Below, piece by piece: positions 1-6,932 of a DNA stretch of 10,433 bases. Each line of letters begins with the position of its first letter. Within the stretch, counting starts at the first letter, position 1. Where the stretch lies: positions 1 through 10,433 of the forward strand of contig JBHPCA010000044.1 of assembly GCA_042576225.1 (NCBI GenBank), written 5' to 3'. Made by a program: the position numbers and the translations under genes. Origin of the DNA: GWF2-30-66 sp042576225 (GTDB lineage: Bacteria > Babelota > Babeliae > Babelales > Vermiphilaceae). Below the pieces are notes generated by a model, which saw only the letters and a program-made list of their open reading frames with translations, was not told the origin of the DNA and did no database searches.

Positions 1-21
1 TACTTATACTTACTTAACTTA

Positions 22-1875
22 TTAAACTTTATTCTTTTCTTCTTTCTTACTCTCTTTATCTTTACACTCACTTTGCCATACATTGGTGTCAGTCATTTTC
101 TTATCTTGACTCTCAAATAATTTTTGTTTTTTTTGTATGTTTTGGACATCTTTTTTTGTAAAACGTATCCCTTTTTCAAACGACTTATTTTCCTCTTCCT
201 CTTTATTACTGAAAATCTCTTTTGTAGGATCATACGCCGTAGACTTGCCTACGTCATTATTCCCACTACATTTCTTTCTCCGCTCTTCAAGCCTGTTTTT
301 TAGATGATGATGATCTCCCATGCTAATTTTCTCGTTTTTCTTTCGCTTATTAGGCTTAATCTTTATATTGTCATTAATGAATTTTTCAAGATCCTTTTCA
401 GACCGTTGCCCCCACGTCGATGTAACAGTTTTTTTACCTTTGAGCAAAACAAGAACATAGTCCCTCGGAATAGTCATGTACTCATCTACAATTTTTTGAT
501 TTTCTTTTATTAAAGAAACTTTTATAAATCTTATACTATCGTAGTTTGAAGAAAGATTTTTAAAAGCCTGGCAACTATCATTCGCAAAAAGCAAAAGACT
601 ATAGCCATTTTTTATTCGATCCTCAAAAGAAGAAGTATCATTCGGCCTTGAATAATCGATAAATTTATAGCCATCTTTCTTTTTGACCTCTTTTGGTATC
701 ACTACGTTATTTTTTTTCTTTTTGTACGTTTTTTGAGGCACCAGTGGCTTTTGCCTTTTCTTCTTTTTAGAGACCTTTTTTTTCTCACTTTCCCATCCAT
801 CAGGAAATCCATCAGGAGCAACTGGAACAATTTCTTGCTCTTCTTTTTTCTCTGATTCTTTTTTATCTTTATTATTCGGAACATAAATTGTACTCGGCAA
901 ATCAATCTTTTGTCTAGTAGTCCACTTAATTAAGCCTGGATCGACAACAACTTTATCTTTTAAGGAACTCAAAATATCATTCTCTTCTTGCTGCCATAGG
1001 ACAACTCGTTTATTCCGCTCATCCTGAGCCTGTCGAAGGGCTTTCTCACTTTCCCATCCATCAGGGAATCCATCAGGAGCAACTGGAACAATTTCTTTAT
1101 CTTCTTTTTTCTCACTTTCCCACCCATCAGGGAATCCATCTGGAGCATCTGGTATAATATCTTGCTCTAGTCTTTTTCTTTTCTCTTCCAGCTCCTCATT
1201 CTTCCTCCGATCATCCTGAGCCTGTCGAAGGGCTTTATACTCTTGCCATTCACCTTCTGTAGGAGCAGGCGGTGTATCATCCAATAGTCCGTCATTTCTT
1301 TTATTTTCTTTATCTTCTTTCAATTCATCTTGAGTAGGAGCAGGTGGTTTAGAACCTAACAATTCATCATTTCTTTTTAAGAATAGTTTCCACAATAAAA
1401 ACAAAATACCAGAACCGGCACCAATCAAAGCACCGCCAAATAATTTTTTAGAATTTCGCTTCATCCATCCAAAAACCTTCGCCTTTAGCGAAAGAGGGAT
1501 ATCTTTAGGTTTTATAACCTTCTTAAACAAATACTTGGTCAAAGGTATCGCAATCAAAATCGGTATTATCGGCGAAACTTTTCTCAGTAACTTTTTGGAT
1601 TTTTTAGCAACATCTGAATTAACTACCTTTTTTACGCAATCTTTTGCATTATTTGCAATTTTACAACAACCATTAAATACATCTTTTGTAACATTTTTAA
1701 CTGTATTTTTAACTTTTTTACCAGCTAAAATTGTATTAATAACTATAGCACTGCCAAAACTTTTTACATTATCCCAAAGTCCTGCTTGAACAAGCGATGG
1801 GCTTAATGCTGAAGTCATTATAGAAATAGACAAAATAAGACTTGTCATTCTCTTTATATTCTTAAAATTTTTCAC
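22..1875 (-). CDS. Exported/membrane protein with charged repeats and a degenerate thioredoxin-like domain
   Basis: Function unknown; 617 aa. The start is the GTG at 1875, preceded by AGGAG with an 8-nt spacer; it gives a good signal peptide (KNFKNIKR, hydrophobic core, cleavage near VQA31). The frame stays open upstream to 2028, but those 51 codons have no ribosome site and would bury the signal peptide. Residues about 101-117 and 145-166 (Gly-rich, GGALIGAGSG) are hydrophobic and may span a membrane. Residues about 167-400 are Lys/Glu-rich with two PPAPT repeats, three DGFPDGWESEK repeats and two LRQAQD(E/D)R insertions. Residues about 400-505 resemble thioredoxin: a strand LLLFANDSC, then FIKVSLIKEN, YVLVLLKGKKTV and a final helix SEKDLEKFINDNI. 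The usual CxxC is missing, only one Cys remains, and the cis-Pro loop is altered, so disulfide exchange is doubtful. The C-terminal 110 residues are Lys-rich without a recognised domain. The gene is divergent from the methyltransferase gene. The reading frame is certain; the thioredoxin assignment is inference. Confidence 0.85.
   Translation of the reverse strand: MKNFKNIKRMTSLILSISIMTSALSPSLVQAGLWDNVKSFGSAIVINTILAGKKVKNTVKNVTKDVFNGCCKIANNAKDCVKKVVNSDVAKKSKKLLRKVSPIIPILIAIPLTKYLFKKVIKPKDIPLSLKAKVFGWMKRNSKKLFGGALIGAGSGILFLLWKLFLKRNDELLGSKPPAPTQDELKEDKENKRNDGLLDDTPPAPTEGEWQEYKALRQAQDDRRKNEELEEKRKRLEQDIIPDAPDGFPDGWESEKKEDKEIVPVAPDGFPDGWESEKALRQAQDERNKRVVLWQQEENDILSSLKDKVVVDPGLIKWTTRQKIDLPSTIYVPNNKDKKESEKKEEQEIVPVAPDGFPDGWESEKKKVSKKKKRQKPLVPQKTYKKKKNNVVIPKEVKKKDGYKFIDYSRPNDTSSFEDRIKNGYSLLLFANDSCQAFKNLSSNYDSIRFIKVSLIKENQKIVDEYMTIPRDYVLVLLKGKKTVTSTWGQRSEKDLEKFINDNIKIKPNKRKKNEKISMGDHHHLKNRLEERRKKCSGNNDVGKSTAYDPTKEIFSNKEEEENKSFEKGIRFTKKDVQNIQKKQKLFESQDKKMTDTNVWQSECKDKESKKEEKNKV
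781..1158 (-). repeat. Three 51-bp repeats encoding I(I/V)P(V/D)APDGFPDGWESEK
   Basis: Copies lie at 781-831, 1042-1092 and 1108-1158. Two give identical 17-residue peptides and the third (1108-1158) differs at two residues. The DNA is nearly identical too, indicating recent duplication or gene conversion. Each unit is Pro/Gly-rich followed by acidic and basic residues, likely an extended linker. Copies 2 and 3 are 16 bp apart; copy 1 is separated by a segment carrying LRQAQDER. Confidence 0.85.
1015..1040 (-). repeat. In-frame LRQAQDER repeat, copy A
   Basis: 26 bp identical to the core of the copy in GH1-a. It is read as ALRQAQDER immediately after the WESEK of one DGFPDGWESEK unit, where the sister units continue with KKE or KKV. 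The junction suggests insertion into an existing protein repeat. Confidence 0.85.
1207..1232 (-). repeat. In-frame LRQAQDDR repeat, copy B
   Basis: 26 bp differing from copy A at one position (GAG to GAT, giving LRQAQDDR). It lies in the same gene and is read in the same frame, between the second PPAPT repeat and the coiled charged segment NEELEEKRKRLEQD. Confidence 0.85.
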
Positions 1876-1883
1876 GATAAACA

Positions 1884-1888
1884 CTCCT
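1884..1888 (-). promoter_or_regulatory. Ribosome binding site deciding a GTG start
   Basis: On the minus strand this reads AGGAG, 8 nt before the GTG at 1875-1873. It is the only good Shine-Dalgarno match near the N-terminus and places the start directly before a signal peptide, against the longer frame that opens at 2028. Confidence 0.75.
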
Positions 1889-1904
1889 AAACTAGAAATT
1901 AAAT

Positions 1905-1933
1905 AAAATACAAAATTTACGAAATAATCACAA
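1905..1933 (-). promoter_or_regulatory. Possible sigma-70 promoter for the exported repeat protein
   Basis: Minus strand: TTGTGA (1933-1928), 17-nt spacer, TATTTT (1910-1905), 30 nt before the GTG start. The spacing is ideal and both boxes are imperfect matches. In such AT-rich DNA chance matches are common, so this is only a candidate. Confidence 0.35.
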
Positions 1934-2070
1934 AGTAATTTAATTTTTCGTGTATATTGGAATCCTTTAAAAGAAACCTCCAAACTATAAGCTTCTATAA
2001 AACTACAGGAAAAAACACCCCCTGTCAACGGCCCTATAATGGCGCAAAAACAGGCTAAACAAGCCTTTAT

Positions 2071-2098
2071 TTGACAAAAAGAAAAGTTTTAGTATAAT
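2071..2098 (+). promoter_or_regulatory. Near-consensus sigma-70 promoter of the RNA methyltransferase gene
   Basis: TTGACA at 2071-2076 and TATAAT at 2093-2098 with a 16-nt spacer: both hexamers match the consensus exactly and the spacer is one base under the optimum. Transcription would start near 2105, leaving a 5' leader of about 70 nt before the ATG at 2174. A weak hairpin (AGGCT/AGCCT, 2052-2066) lies just upstream of the -35 box; no role is apparent. Confidence 0.75.
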
Positions 2099-2173
2099 TT
2101 TTACCAGATTAAAAACAAGTTAACACAATTTAATGAATAAGTTGTTTAAATTATACATATTTTGGGGTATAAA

Positions 2174-2929
2174 ATGAGAGAAATACAATCTAGGCAAAAT
2201 GAAGAAATCAAGGCGATAACAAAGCTAAAAATGCAAAAAGAGCGTAAGTCGCAACAAAAGTTTTTGGCCCAAGGGTTAAGAGTTTGCAAAACCCTTGCAC
2301 AAAGCATTTTGCCAGAAGCCATATATTGCACTACACATATGCTCGAGAAAGCCAAAACTATTGTGCCCCCAGAAAAAACCAAAGAGATAATTGTTTTAGT
2401 TAGCGATCCTGTAATGGAAAAGATCAGCACAACAACAACTCCAAGTGGCATCGTAGGTCTATTTCCTATTGCCAAAAATCCATCGCTCGACACACTTTCT
2501 TCTGGCATAGTACTTGCCAACATATCAAACCCTGGCAACATGGGAACGCTAATAAGAACGTGCGCAGCTATGGGATTTAAATCTGTTGTTCTGGTAGAGG
2601 GCGCAGATCCATTTGGCCCAAAAGTTATACAGGCAAGTGCAGGCCAAATAGCAAACGTCAATATATTTTCTCTATATTGGGAAAAACTTCTTGAGCACAA
2701 AAAAAATCTAAAACTGGTAGCCTTAATTGTGTCCGGGGGAAAACAGCCAGAACAGATAGATTTTAAAGACTCGCTCTTGATAATTGGAAGCGAAGCTCAT
2801 GGTATTCCTGAAAATTGGGTTACAGATTGCGATGAAAGACTCACACTGCCAATGCCTGGCAAAACAGAAAGCTTGAATGCTGCCGTTGCAGGCTCAATTG
2901 CCATGTATCTTGCAAGCCAGCTGTCGTAG
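2174..2929 (+). CDS. SpoU/TrmH-family RNA 2'-O-ribose methyltransferase
   Basis: Transfers a methyl group from S-adenosylmethionine to a ribose 2'-OH of rRNA or tRNA in the cytoplasm; the target nucleotide cannot be told from sequence. 251 aa, typical length for the family. The N-terminal part (about 1-95) resembles the substrate-binding domain of RlmB/TrmH-like enzymes (start IQSRQNE, then KFLAQGLRVCKTL, and a closing TPSGIVGLF). The C-terminal trefoil-knot catalytic domain has all three motifs: motif 1 NxxNPGNMGTLIR with the conserved Asn122 and catalytic Arg128, motif 2 IIGSEAHGIP (about 203-212), and motif 3 LPMPGKTESLNAAVAG (about 225-240), which forms the knot. The start is the ATG at 2174, with GGGG at 2164-2167 six bases before it; an in-frame TTG at 2162 overlaps that site and is unlikely. 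It has its own strong promoter and its last 36 bp overlap the convergent hydrolase gene. Confidence 0.93.
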   Translation: MREIQSRQNEEIKAITKLKMQKERKSQQKFLAQGLRVCKTLAQSILPEAIYCTTHMLEKAKTIVPPEKTKEIIVLVSDPVMEKISTTTTPSGIVGLFPIAKNPSLDTLSSGIVLANISNPGNMGTLIRTCAAMGFKSVVLVEGADPFGPKVIQASAGQIANVNIFSLYWEKLLEHKKNLKLVALIVSGGKQPEQIDFKDSLLIIGSEAHGIPENWVTDCDERLTLPMPGKTESLNAAVAGSIAMYLASQLS

Positions 2930-3847
2930 AGTAGCTTTTATTAGTATTGCCAGATATAAGGGATCAGCAAATATACGTGCCTGGTCTTCTTGCAAGCTTT
3001 CCTTTTCAAAACGCTCAAGATATATGTGCCCATCTTTTGCGCACCATTTACATCTTGCCAGAAAATCCTGGCCTAGCTCAGCAAATTCTTGCTTATGGGG
3101 CAACCCATATTTTTTGTAAAATGCGTGTATAACATTTTGGAATTTTTCAGCCTCTTTGGATTTAAGTAATTTTGCATGCTTTCCAACATTAAGACATAAC
3201 AAATATGCATTGGTATACCCAGAAAGTACCAATTTTTTGTATAATCTTATAGTTGACTCACACGGCACCGTTTTGTCAGTCTTGGCGCAAACAAAAATTA
3301 TAGGAATATTTTTATCCATTCTGCAAAGCCAATCTATTGGATGCTTACCGTTCTGGCTATAATTAGAAATTTTCATAAATAATCTATAAAAAAAATTGGT
3401 TTTAAACACATCAAGGACATGCGCAAACGGCGAAATTAAAACTACTGCTTTTATATTTGTCGGCCTACACGCACCCATAAATATAGCTGCGGCTGACGCC
3501 CCTCGTGAAACTCCTACCAGAACAACGCCCTCATCATCTTGTATATGACAAAACGCCTGCTTTAACGCTTGCAGCTCATTTTCTTGCCCTAAGCTTGTTC
3601 TAAAAATATTTGAAAATGGCTTGCATATCGCGTCTGGATAGTTAAATGTTTTTATCAGACCATCTATAATGTAAAACGCATTTGTTTTTATTTTGCCACG
3701 ACGAGTTTCATACTCTTTCATGTACCTGCGCACCTGCTTGCCAGTATCGGCAAACCCATGCGAAAAAAGATATGTAAGCGCTTTAACTTTAATAGAGCCC
3801 CAAAAACAAAACAAAACAAGCAAGATTTTTACACTTCTGTACTTCAC
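2894..3847 (-). CDS. Exported alpha/beta-hydrolase, copy a of a duplicated pair
   Basis: Probable secreted serine hydrolase (esterase, lipase or peptidase-like), substrate unknown; 317 aa. A signal peptide (about 1-24, ending VKA) precedes LTYLFSHGFADT, whose His-Gly loop is where alpha/beta-hydrolases build the oxyanion hole. The nucleophile elbow is GVSRGAS (Ser114) after the strand EGVVLV; the acid is probably Asp191 in CAKTDKTVP and the base His224 in VGKHAKLL, in the usual order and spacing. The start is GTG at 3847, with a GGGGGG run at 3851-3856 three bases upstream; this spacing is short, but the next in-frame candidates fall inside the signal peptide. It is a close paralogue of the gene at 6017-6919, sharing the blocks SHGFADT, TSLGQENE and GVSRGASAA and the catalytic surroundings. 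The C-terminal tail (from about 270) differs from copy b and its last codons are antisense to the methyltransferase. A 434-bp gap with a palindromic repeat separates it from GH1-a upstream, so it may have its own promoter. Confidence 0.88.
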   Translation of the reverse strand: MKYRSVKILLVLFCFWGSIKVKALTYLFSHGFADTGKQVRRYMKEYETRRGKIKTNAFYIIDGLIKTFNYPDAICKPFSNIFRTSLGQENELQALKQAFCHIQDDEGVVLVGVSRGASAAAIFMGACRPTNIKAVVLISPFAHVLDVFKTNFFYRLFMKISNYSQNGKHPIDWLCRMDKNIPIIFVCAKTDKTVPCESTIRLYKKLVLSGYTNAYLLCLNVGKHAKLLKSKEAEKFQNVIHAFYKKYGLPHKQEFAELGQDFLARCKWCAKDGHIYLERFEKESLQEDQARIFADPLYLAILIKATLRQLACKIHGN

Positions 3848-4281
3848 ACTCCCCCCAATAACAAAAACTATCTACATTTTTATAATCGCAAGGAATAAAA
3901 GTCGCATGCAATAATTTTATTATTTTTAGCTTTACTTAGCGCAAAATAAATAATTTAGAAAATTGAGAAATCACTATAAAAACACAAAAAAACAAATGCT
4001 TGCCCTAGATATGGTAAATATGTCTCCCCCGCTCTCCCTGCCGTGCCGGTCGAAGCCTTGGCGCAGACTGGAGCCTGACGAAGGGTCTATATTAGTTTTT
4101 ATTTAGTGTATTTATTGTATAAAAAAATAGCTATTAAGAGTTTTTTGTAACCCCTTTTAGAAAAAATAAACTTTTAATATAAACCCTTCGTCAAGCTCAG
4201 GGAGAGCGGGGTGAGAGCACCTTATTAAATTGAGCGCTTGTTCCCCGTGTTTTTATTTCGAGTTAGCGTTAATTCAAATTT
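3848..4281. other. Gene-free region between hydrolase-a and GH1-a
   Basis: No convincing ORF or RNA gene is visible. The right part (4027-4211) is a palindromic repeat element described separately. The left part (3848-4026) is AT-rich and would contain the leader and promoter of hydrolase-a on the minus strand; TATAAA at 3884-3879 could be a -10 box, but no good -35 box lies at the right distance. The equivalent gap inside the other cassette copy is only 11 bp, so this region has been expanded or inserted. Confidence 0.7.
4027..4211. repeat. Palindromic repeat element with a nested insertion
   Basis: The two ends are inverted copies of one sequence. The right arm (4175-4211) includes a 28-bp unit at 4184-4211. 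The left arm has the same unit in two halves, 4027-4040 and 4072-4085, separated by 31 extra bases (4041-4071); similarity continues inward to about 4094. The 28-bp unit differs from the coding copy at 5810-5837 at only a few positions, so the palindrome belongs to the same family. The extra 31 bp are GC-rich and carry their own imperfect inverted ends (CCGGTC/GACTGG), which suggests a second small element inserted into the first. The centre (4095-4174) is AT-rich, non-coding and shows no transposase, so any movement would be non-autonomous. Confidence 0.75.
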
Positions 4282-5910
4282 TCAGGGAATTATAGTTTTA
4301 GACAATGTTGTATCACAACACAAGATCTGTGGCACAGTGACACCAGTATCTTGACTCTTTTTGTCGACAACTCCAATTTCTGGCTTTATCTCTTTTTCAT
4401 TGTGCTTTTTGATAACATCAACCAAAAACTGCGTGCCCTCTTTTAACGTCCTTTTTTGTGTTTTTTTATCGACCGCGTATAACCCAAAATTAAGACCATA
4501 TCCTTCGGTCCAGTTAAAGTTATCCATTAATGACCAGACAATGTAGCTCCGCACATCAACGCCCTCTTTCATGGCCTCAGAAAGCATTTGCAAGTGACTT
4601 CTATAAAACACATCTCTATGCTCACTATTATCTGTCGCCACCCCGTTTTCTGTGACATAAATGGGCACATTTAGTGGTTTTGCTAAACAATCGTTTACCT
4701 CGTGCAACGCCGTGTAAAAACCTTCAGGATAAATTGTTAAAAGTTTGCTTTTGGTTGGAATATTTTTCTTGCGTGATAAAACTTTAAAATTGGACATATA
4801 AGCACCAGAGTAATAATTTAACCCTACACAATCTAACGCACCGATTGCCTCTTTGTTTTCGTAGAAAATAGAGTCTTTGATATACAATGCAGGAATGCCT
4901 AAGCTTATTTTCAATTCCCCTTTAGTGAAAAAATCGTATATAGCCTCACCATTTATTTTGCTGGCAAATGATATCCCAACGTTATCCCAAAGCTGCCATG
5001 ATCTGTATTTTTCTATCGGGAACACAATTTTGTATATCCCAATCATAGAGTCAATAGATTTTTTTGTCTTTTTATCTTTCTGAGCTTTGGCTTTTCTGTA
5101 AAACGCAACATGCGCATCTAACACATGTTTCAATACCTTGAGCGCTAACCCCATGTCTTTCTTAAATGGCGGTTTAGTGCCCACGTAATATGAGTGCAAT
5201 GATACTCCATTAAACGTATTAATCGTAAACCAGATTGGATTATACTTGTTTAATCTTTCAAATACTTTTATTCCATAATCAACAAAATCTTTTATATTTT
5301 CTTCTTTCTCAAAAGCACCTTTTTTTTCAAACCAAATCGGATGTGCATAGTGATATAACGTTATAATGGGCTTTATATTATTTTTTTGCAGTTCTTTACA
5401 GACATCTTCATAATGGTCTAATACTTCTTTGCTATACGTATTTTCTTTTGGCATGAGTTTGCCCCAAGAGATAGAAAATCGATACGTATTACACCCTAAA
5501 TTTTTGATCAATGCAATATCTTCTTTGTATCGTTCCCAATGCTCACATGCATTTAAGGGGTCTTGAATAACTTTATGCTCCTTTTTACCATCTACTTCCA
5601 TCTCAACTGTTTGGCCCACAGCATCTAACCATTGATTATATTTCTTATCCGTTGCCCCACCTGGCCCTTCAACCTGATAACTTGACGTTGTCACTCCAAA
5701 CAAAAACTCATCTTTTTTTATGTTTTTATTCTCCAGGCAAACATCTTCTAGCTTTATCTTTTTATACTCGTCTATAATTTTTTTATACTGGCTCTTTTTC
5801 TTTTTTCTACCCCGCTCATCCTGAGCCTGTCGAAGGGTTGCATAAAAAATCATAACGTTAAACAAAAGAACAACTAACAACCCCCTGCACACTTTACCGC
5901 GTAAAAACAT
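4282..5910 (-). CDS. Exported GH1 (beta-glucosidase-like) protein lacking the acid/base Glu, copy a
   Basis: GH1 enzymes cleave beta-linked sugars with a nucleophile Glu and an acid/base Glu. This 542-aa protein has a signal peptide (about 1-24, ending FYA), then LRQAQDER from an inserted repeat, a Lys-rich linker, and the GH1 barrel from about 68 to 500. Family signatures are FLFGVTTSSYQVEG (Gln79), CEHWERYKEDI, YRFSISWG, TLYHYAHPIWF (His187), GLNYYSG (Tyr366/367), YVTENG (nucleophile Glu421) and WSLMDNF. The acid/base motif, normally T(F/L)NEP, reads TINTF: Thr232 replaces the Glu. The Glu of NFEW, which binds the glycon 4- and 6-OH, is Asn466. Classical hydrolysis is therefore doubtful; it may be a glycan-binding protein, a myrosinase-like enzyme acting on substrates with a good leaving group, or a transglycosidase. 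The C-terminal 40 residues have no counterpart in copy b. ATG at 5910 follows AGGG with a 6-nt spacer. It lies 107 bp downstream of hydrolase-b. Confidence 0.92.
   Translation of the reverse strand: MFLRGKVCRGLLVVLLFNVMIFYATLRQAQDERGRKKKKSQYKKIIDEYKKIKLEDVCLENKNIKKDEFLFGVTTSSYQVEGPGGATDKKYNQWLDAVGQTVEMEVDGKKEHKVIQDPLNACEHWERYKEDIALIKNLGCNTYRFSISWGKLMPKENTYSKEVLDHYEDVCKELQKNNIKPIITLYHYAHPIWFEKKGAFEKEENIKDFVDYGIKVFERLNKYNPIWFTINTFNGVSLHSYYVGTKPPFKKDMGLALKVLKHVLDAHVAFYRKAKAQKDKKTKKSIDSMIGIYKIVFPIEKYRSWQLWDNVGISFASKINGEAIYDFFTKGELKISLGIPALYIKDSIFYENKEAIGALDCVGLNYYSGAYMSNFKVLSRKKNIPTKSKLLTIYPEGFYTALHEVNDCLAKPLNVPIYVTENGVATDNSEHRDVFYRSHLQMLSEAMKEGVDVRSYIVWSLMDNFNWTEGYGLNFGLYAVDKKTQKRTLKEGTQFLVDVIKKHNEKEIKPEIGVVDKKSQDTGVTVPQILCCDTTLSKTIIP
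5810..5837 (-). repeat. In-frame LRQAQDER palindromic-family repeat in GH1-a
   Basis: A full 28-bp copy of the dispersed repeat, read on the minus strand as TLRQAQDERG directly after the signal peptide of GH1-a. The paralogue GH1-b has no such sequence at the matching place, which supports insertion after the duplication. The surroundings at the start of the mature protein are probably flexible, so the insertion could be tolerated. Confidence 0.85.
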
Positions 5911-6016
5911 ATATTTCCCTATATCTTATTTATACTACCCTCTGGGGATGATACCCCTGAGCCCCACTTAATACCTATTTACGTATACCATATTTTCGAA
6001 ATTTTCGCAGGCTCTT

Positions 6017-6919
6017 TTATTTGTTCTTAGCTTGCTTTTTCAACAAATCTTTCACTTTCTTCAAAGACAACTTAGAATTCTTTAAAAGTTTACTTCCCTT
6101 ATTTGCAAACACTTTATTATGGTGCAATTTATATTTCTTGTAAAACGCATGTACAAAATTCTGTACAATAGGAGCCTTTTTAGAACTCATAAGTCTTGCG
6201 TGTTTACCAGAATCTACACAAAGAAGATATGCGTTTTTGTGCCCTGACTCGAGTAACTTTTTATACAAGTTAACCGTAGACCTGTAAGGAACTGTTGAAT
6301 CTGTTTTTGAGCATATAATAGAAACCGGTATATTTTTATCAATTTTACTTATCCAATCTAAAGGGCTTTTTTTCTTTTCGTTATAGCTAGAAAATTTTTT
6401 AAACGCATTATAAAGAGATTTATTTGTAACAAATGGCATAAAAGATAAAGCCCACGCAAACCAATGGTGCTTAAAGACGTTACTCACCGTATCAAATGGG
6501 GAAAACAATACTACGCCCTTTAGTTTTTTGAGTTTATACTTGCCTGCAAACGCAGCTGCCGCAGAAGCACCCCGTGAAACACCAATTAAGACAATTTCAT
6601 CATCTTTTATTTCGTCATAAGCTTTTTTAAGTGCTTTTATTTCGTTCTCTTGCCCTAAGCTGGTCTTAAAAATATTTGGTAAAGGCTTACATATAACATC
6701 AGGATAATCAAATAATTTTACTTTGCCATCAATGATATAATATTTATTTCTCTTTTTGCCCAACCAACTTGGATACTCTTTTGTATACCGATACACCTGT
6801 TTACTTGTATCGGCAAACCCATGAGAAAATAGATAGGTCAACCCTTGCGCACTAAAACTATAACTCAAAAATAAAAGCAAAAATAATTTACATATTTTTT
6901 TATCATTCACAACAAACAT
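6017..6919 (-). CDS. Exported alpha/beta-hydrolase, copy b of a duplicated pair
   Basis: Probable secreted serine hydrolase of unknown substrate, 300 aa, paralogous to 2894-3847. A signal peptide (about 1-25, core LFLLLFLSYSFS, ending AQG) is followed by LTYLFSHGFADT with the His-Gly oxyanion loop. The nucleophile elbow is IGVSRGASAA (Ser115), the likely acid Asp207 in CSKTDSTVP, and the base His240 in DSGKHARLM. A hydrophobic stretch at about 152-164 (WFAWALSFMPFV) could be a lid helix between strand and acid. The C-terminus is Lys-rich (KKVKDLLKKQAKNK), unlike copy a. ATG at 6919 is preceded by AGGG at 6932-6929, which overlaps the TAG stop of GH1-b; only 11 bp separate the two genes, so they are almost certainly co-transcribed and probably translationally coupled. 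This ties the hydrolase to the GH1 protein functionally. Similarity to characterised esterases is limited to the fold and triad, so no exact activity is claimed. Confidence 0.9.
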   Translation of the reverse strand: MFVVNDKKICKLFLLLFLSYSFSAQGLTYLFSHGFADTSKQVYRYTKEYPSWLGKKRNKYYIIDGKVKLFDYPDVICKPLPNIFKTSLGQENEIKALKKAYDEIKDDEIVLIGVSRGASAAAAFAGKYKLKKLKGVVLFSPFDTVSNVFKHHWFAWALSFMPFVTNKSLYNAFKKFSSYNEKKKSPLDWISKIDKNIPVSIICSKTDSTVPYRSTVNLYKKLLESGHKNAYLLCVDSGKHARLMSSKKAPIVQNFVHAFYKKYKLHHNKVFANKGSKLLKNSKLSLKKVKDLLKKQAKNK

Positions 6920-6928
6920 AATTTATTT

Positions 6929-6932
6929 CCCT
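6929..6932 (-). promoter_or_regulatory. Ribosome binding site overlapping the upstream stop codon
   Basis: The minus strand reads TAGGGA: the TAG (6933-6931) ends GH1-b and its AG begins the AGGG site of hydrolase-b, 9 nt before its ATG. This arrangement is typical of translational coupling. Confidence 0.65.

Noticed and set aside
1876..2028. 51-codon N-terminal extension of the exported repeat protein
   Set aside because: It has no ribosome binding site, would place the signal peptide internally, and covers the likely promoter; the GTG at 1875 has AGGAG at ideal spacing.
2052..2066. AGGCT/AGCCT hairpin upstream of the methyltransferase promoter
   Set aside because: The stem is only five base pairs and lies between divergent genes, so it terminates neither; likely chance.
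2146..2700. 184-codon minus-strand open frame
   Set aside because: It is antisense to the methyltransferase, whose conserved motifs prove the plus-strand frame; the translation has no recognisable domain.
4027..4211. Rho-independent terminator or CRISPR-like repeats
   Set aside because: The arms are about 80 bp apart with no U-run after the stem, and there are only two inverted copies with no regular spacers.
4282..5910. GH1-a as a pseudogene because of the missing catalytic Glu
   Set aside because: The reading frame is intact over 542 codons with a good start, the same substitution occurs in the intact paralogue, and the other motifs are kept.
5944..5957. GGGG/CCCC mini-hairpin between hydrolase-b and GH1-a
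   Set aside because: It has four base pairs, no U-run and no matching promoter boxes; not enough to call a terminator or regulator.
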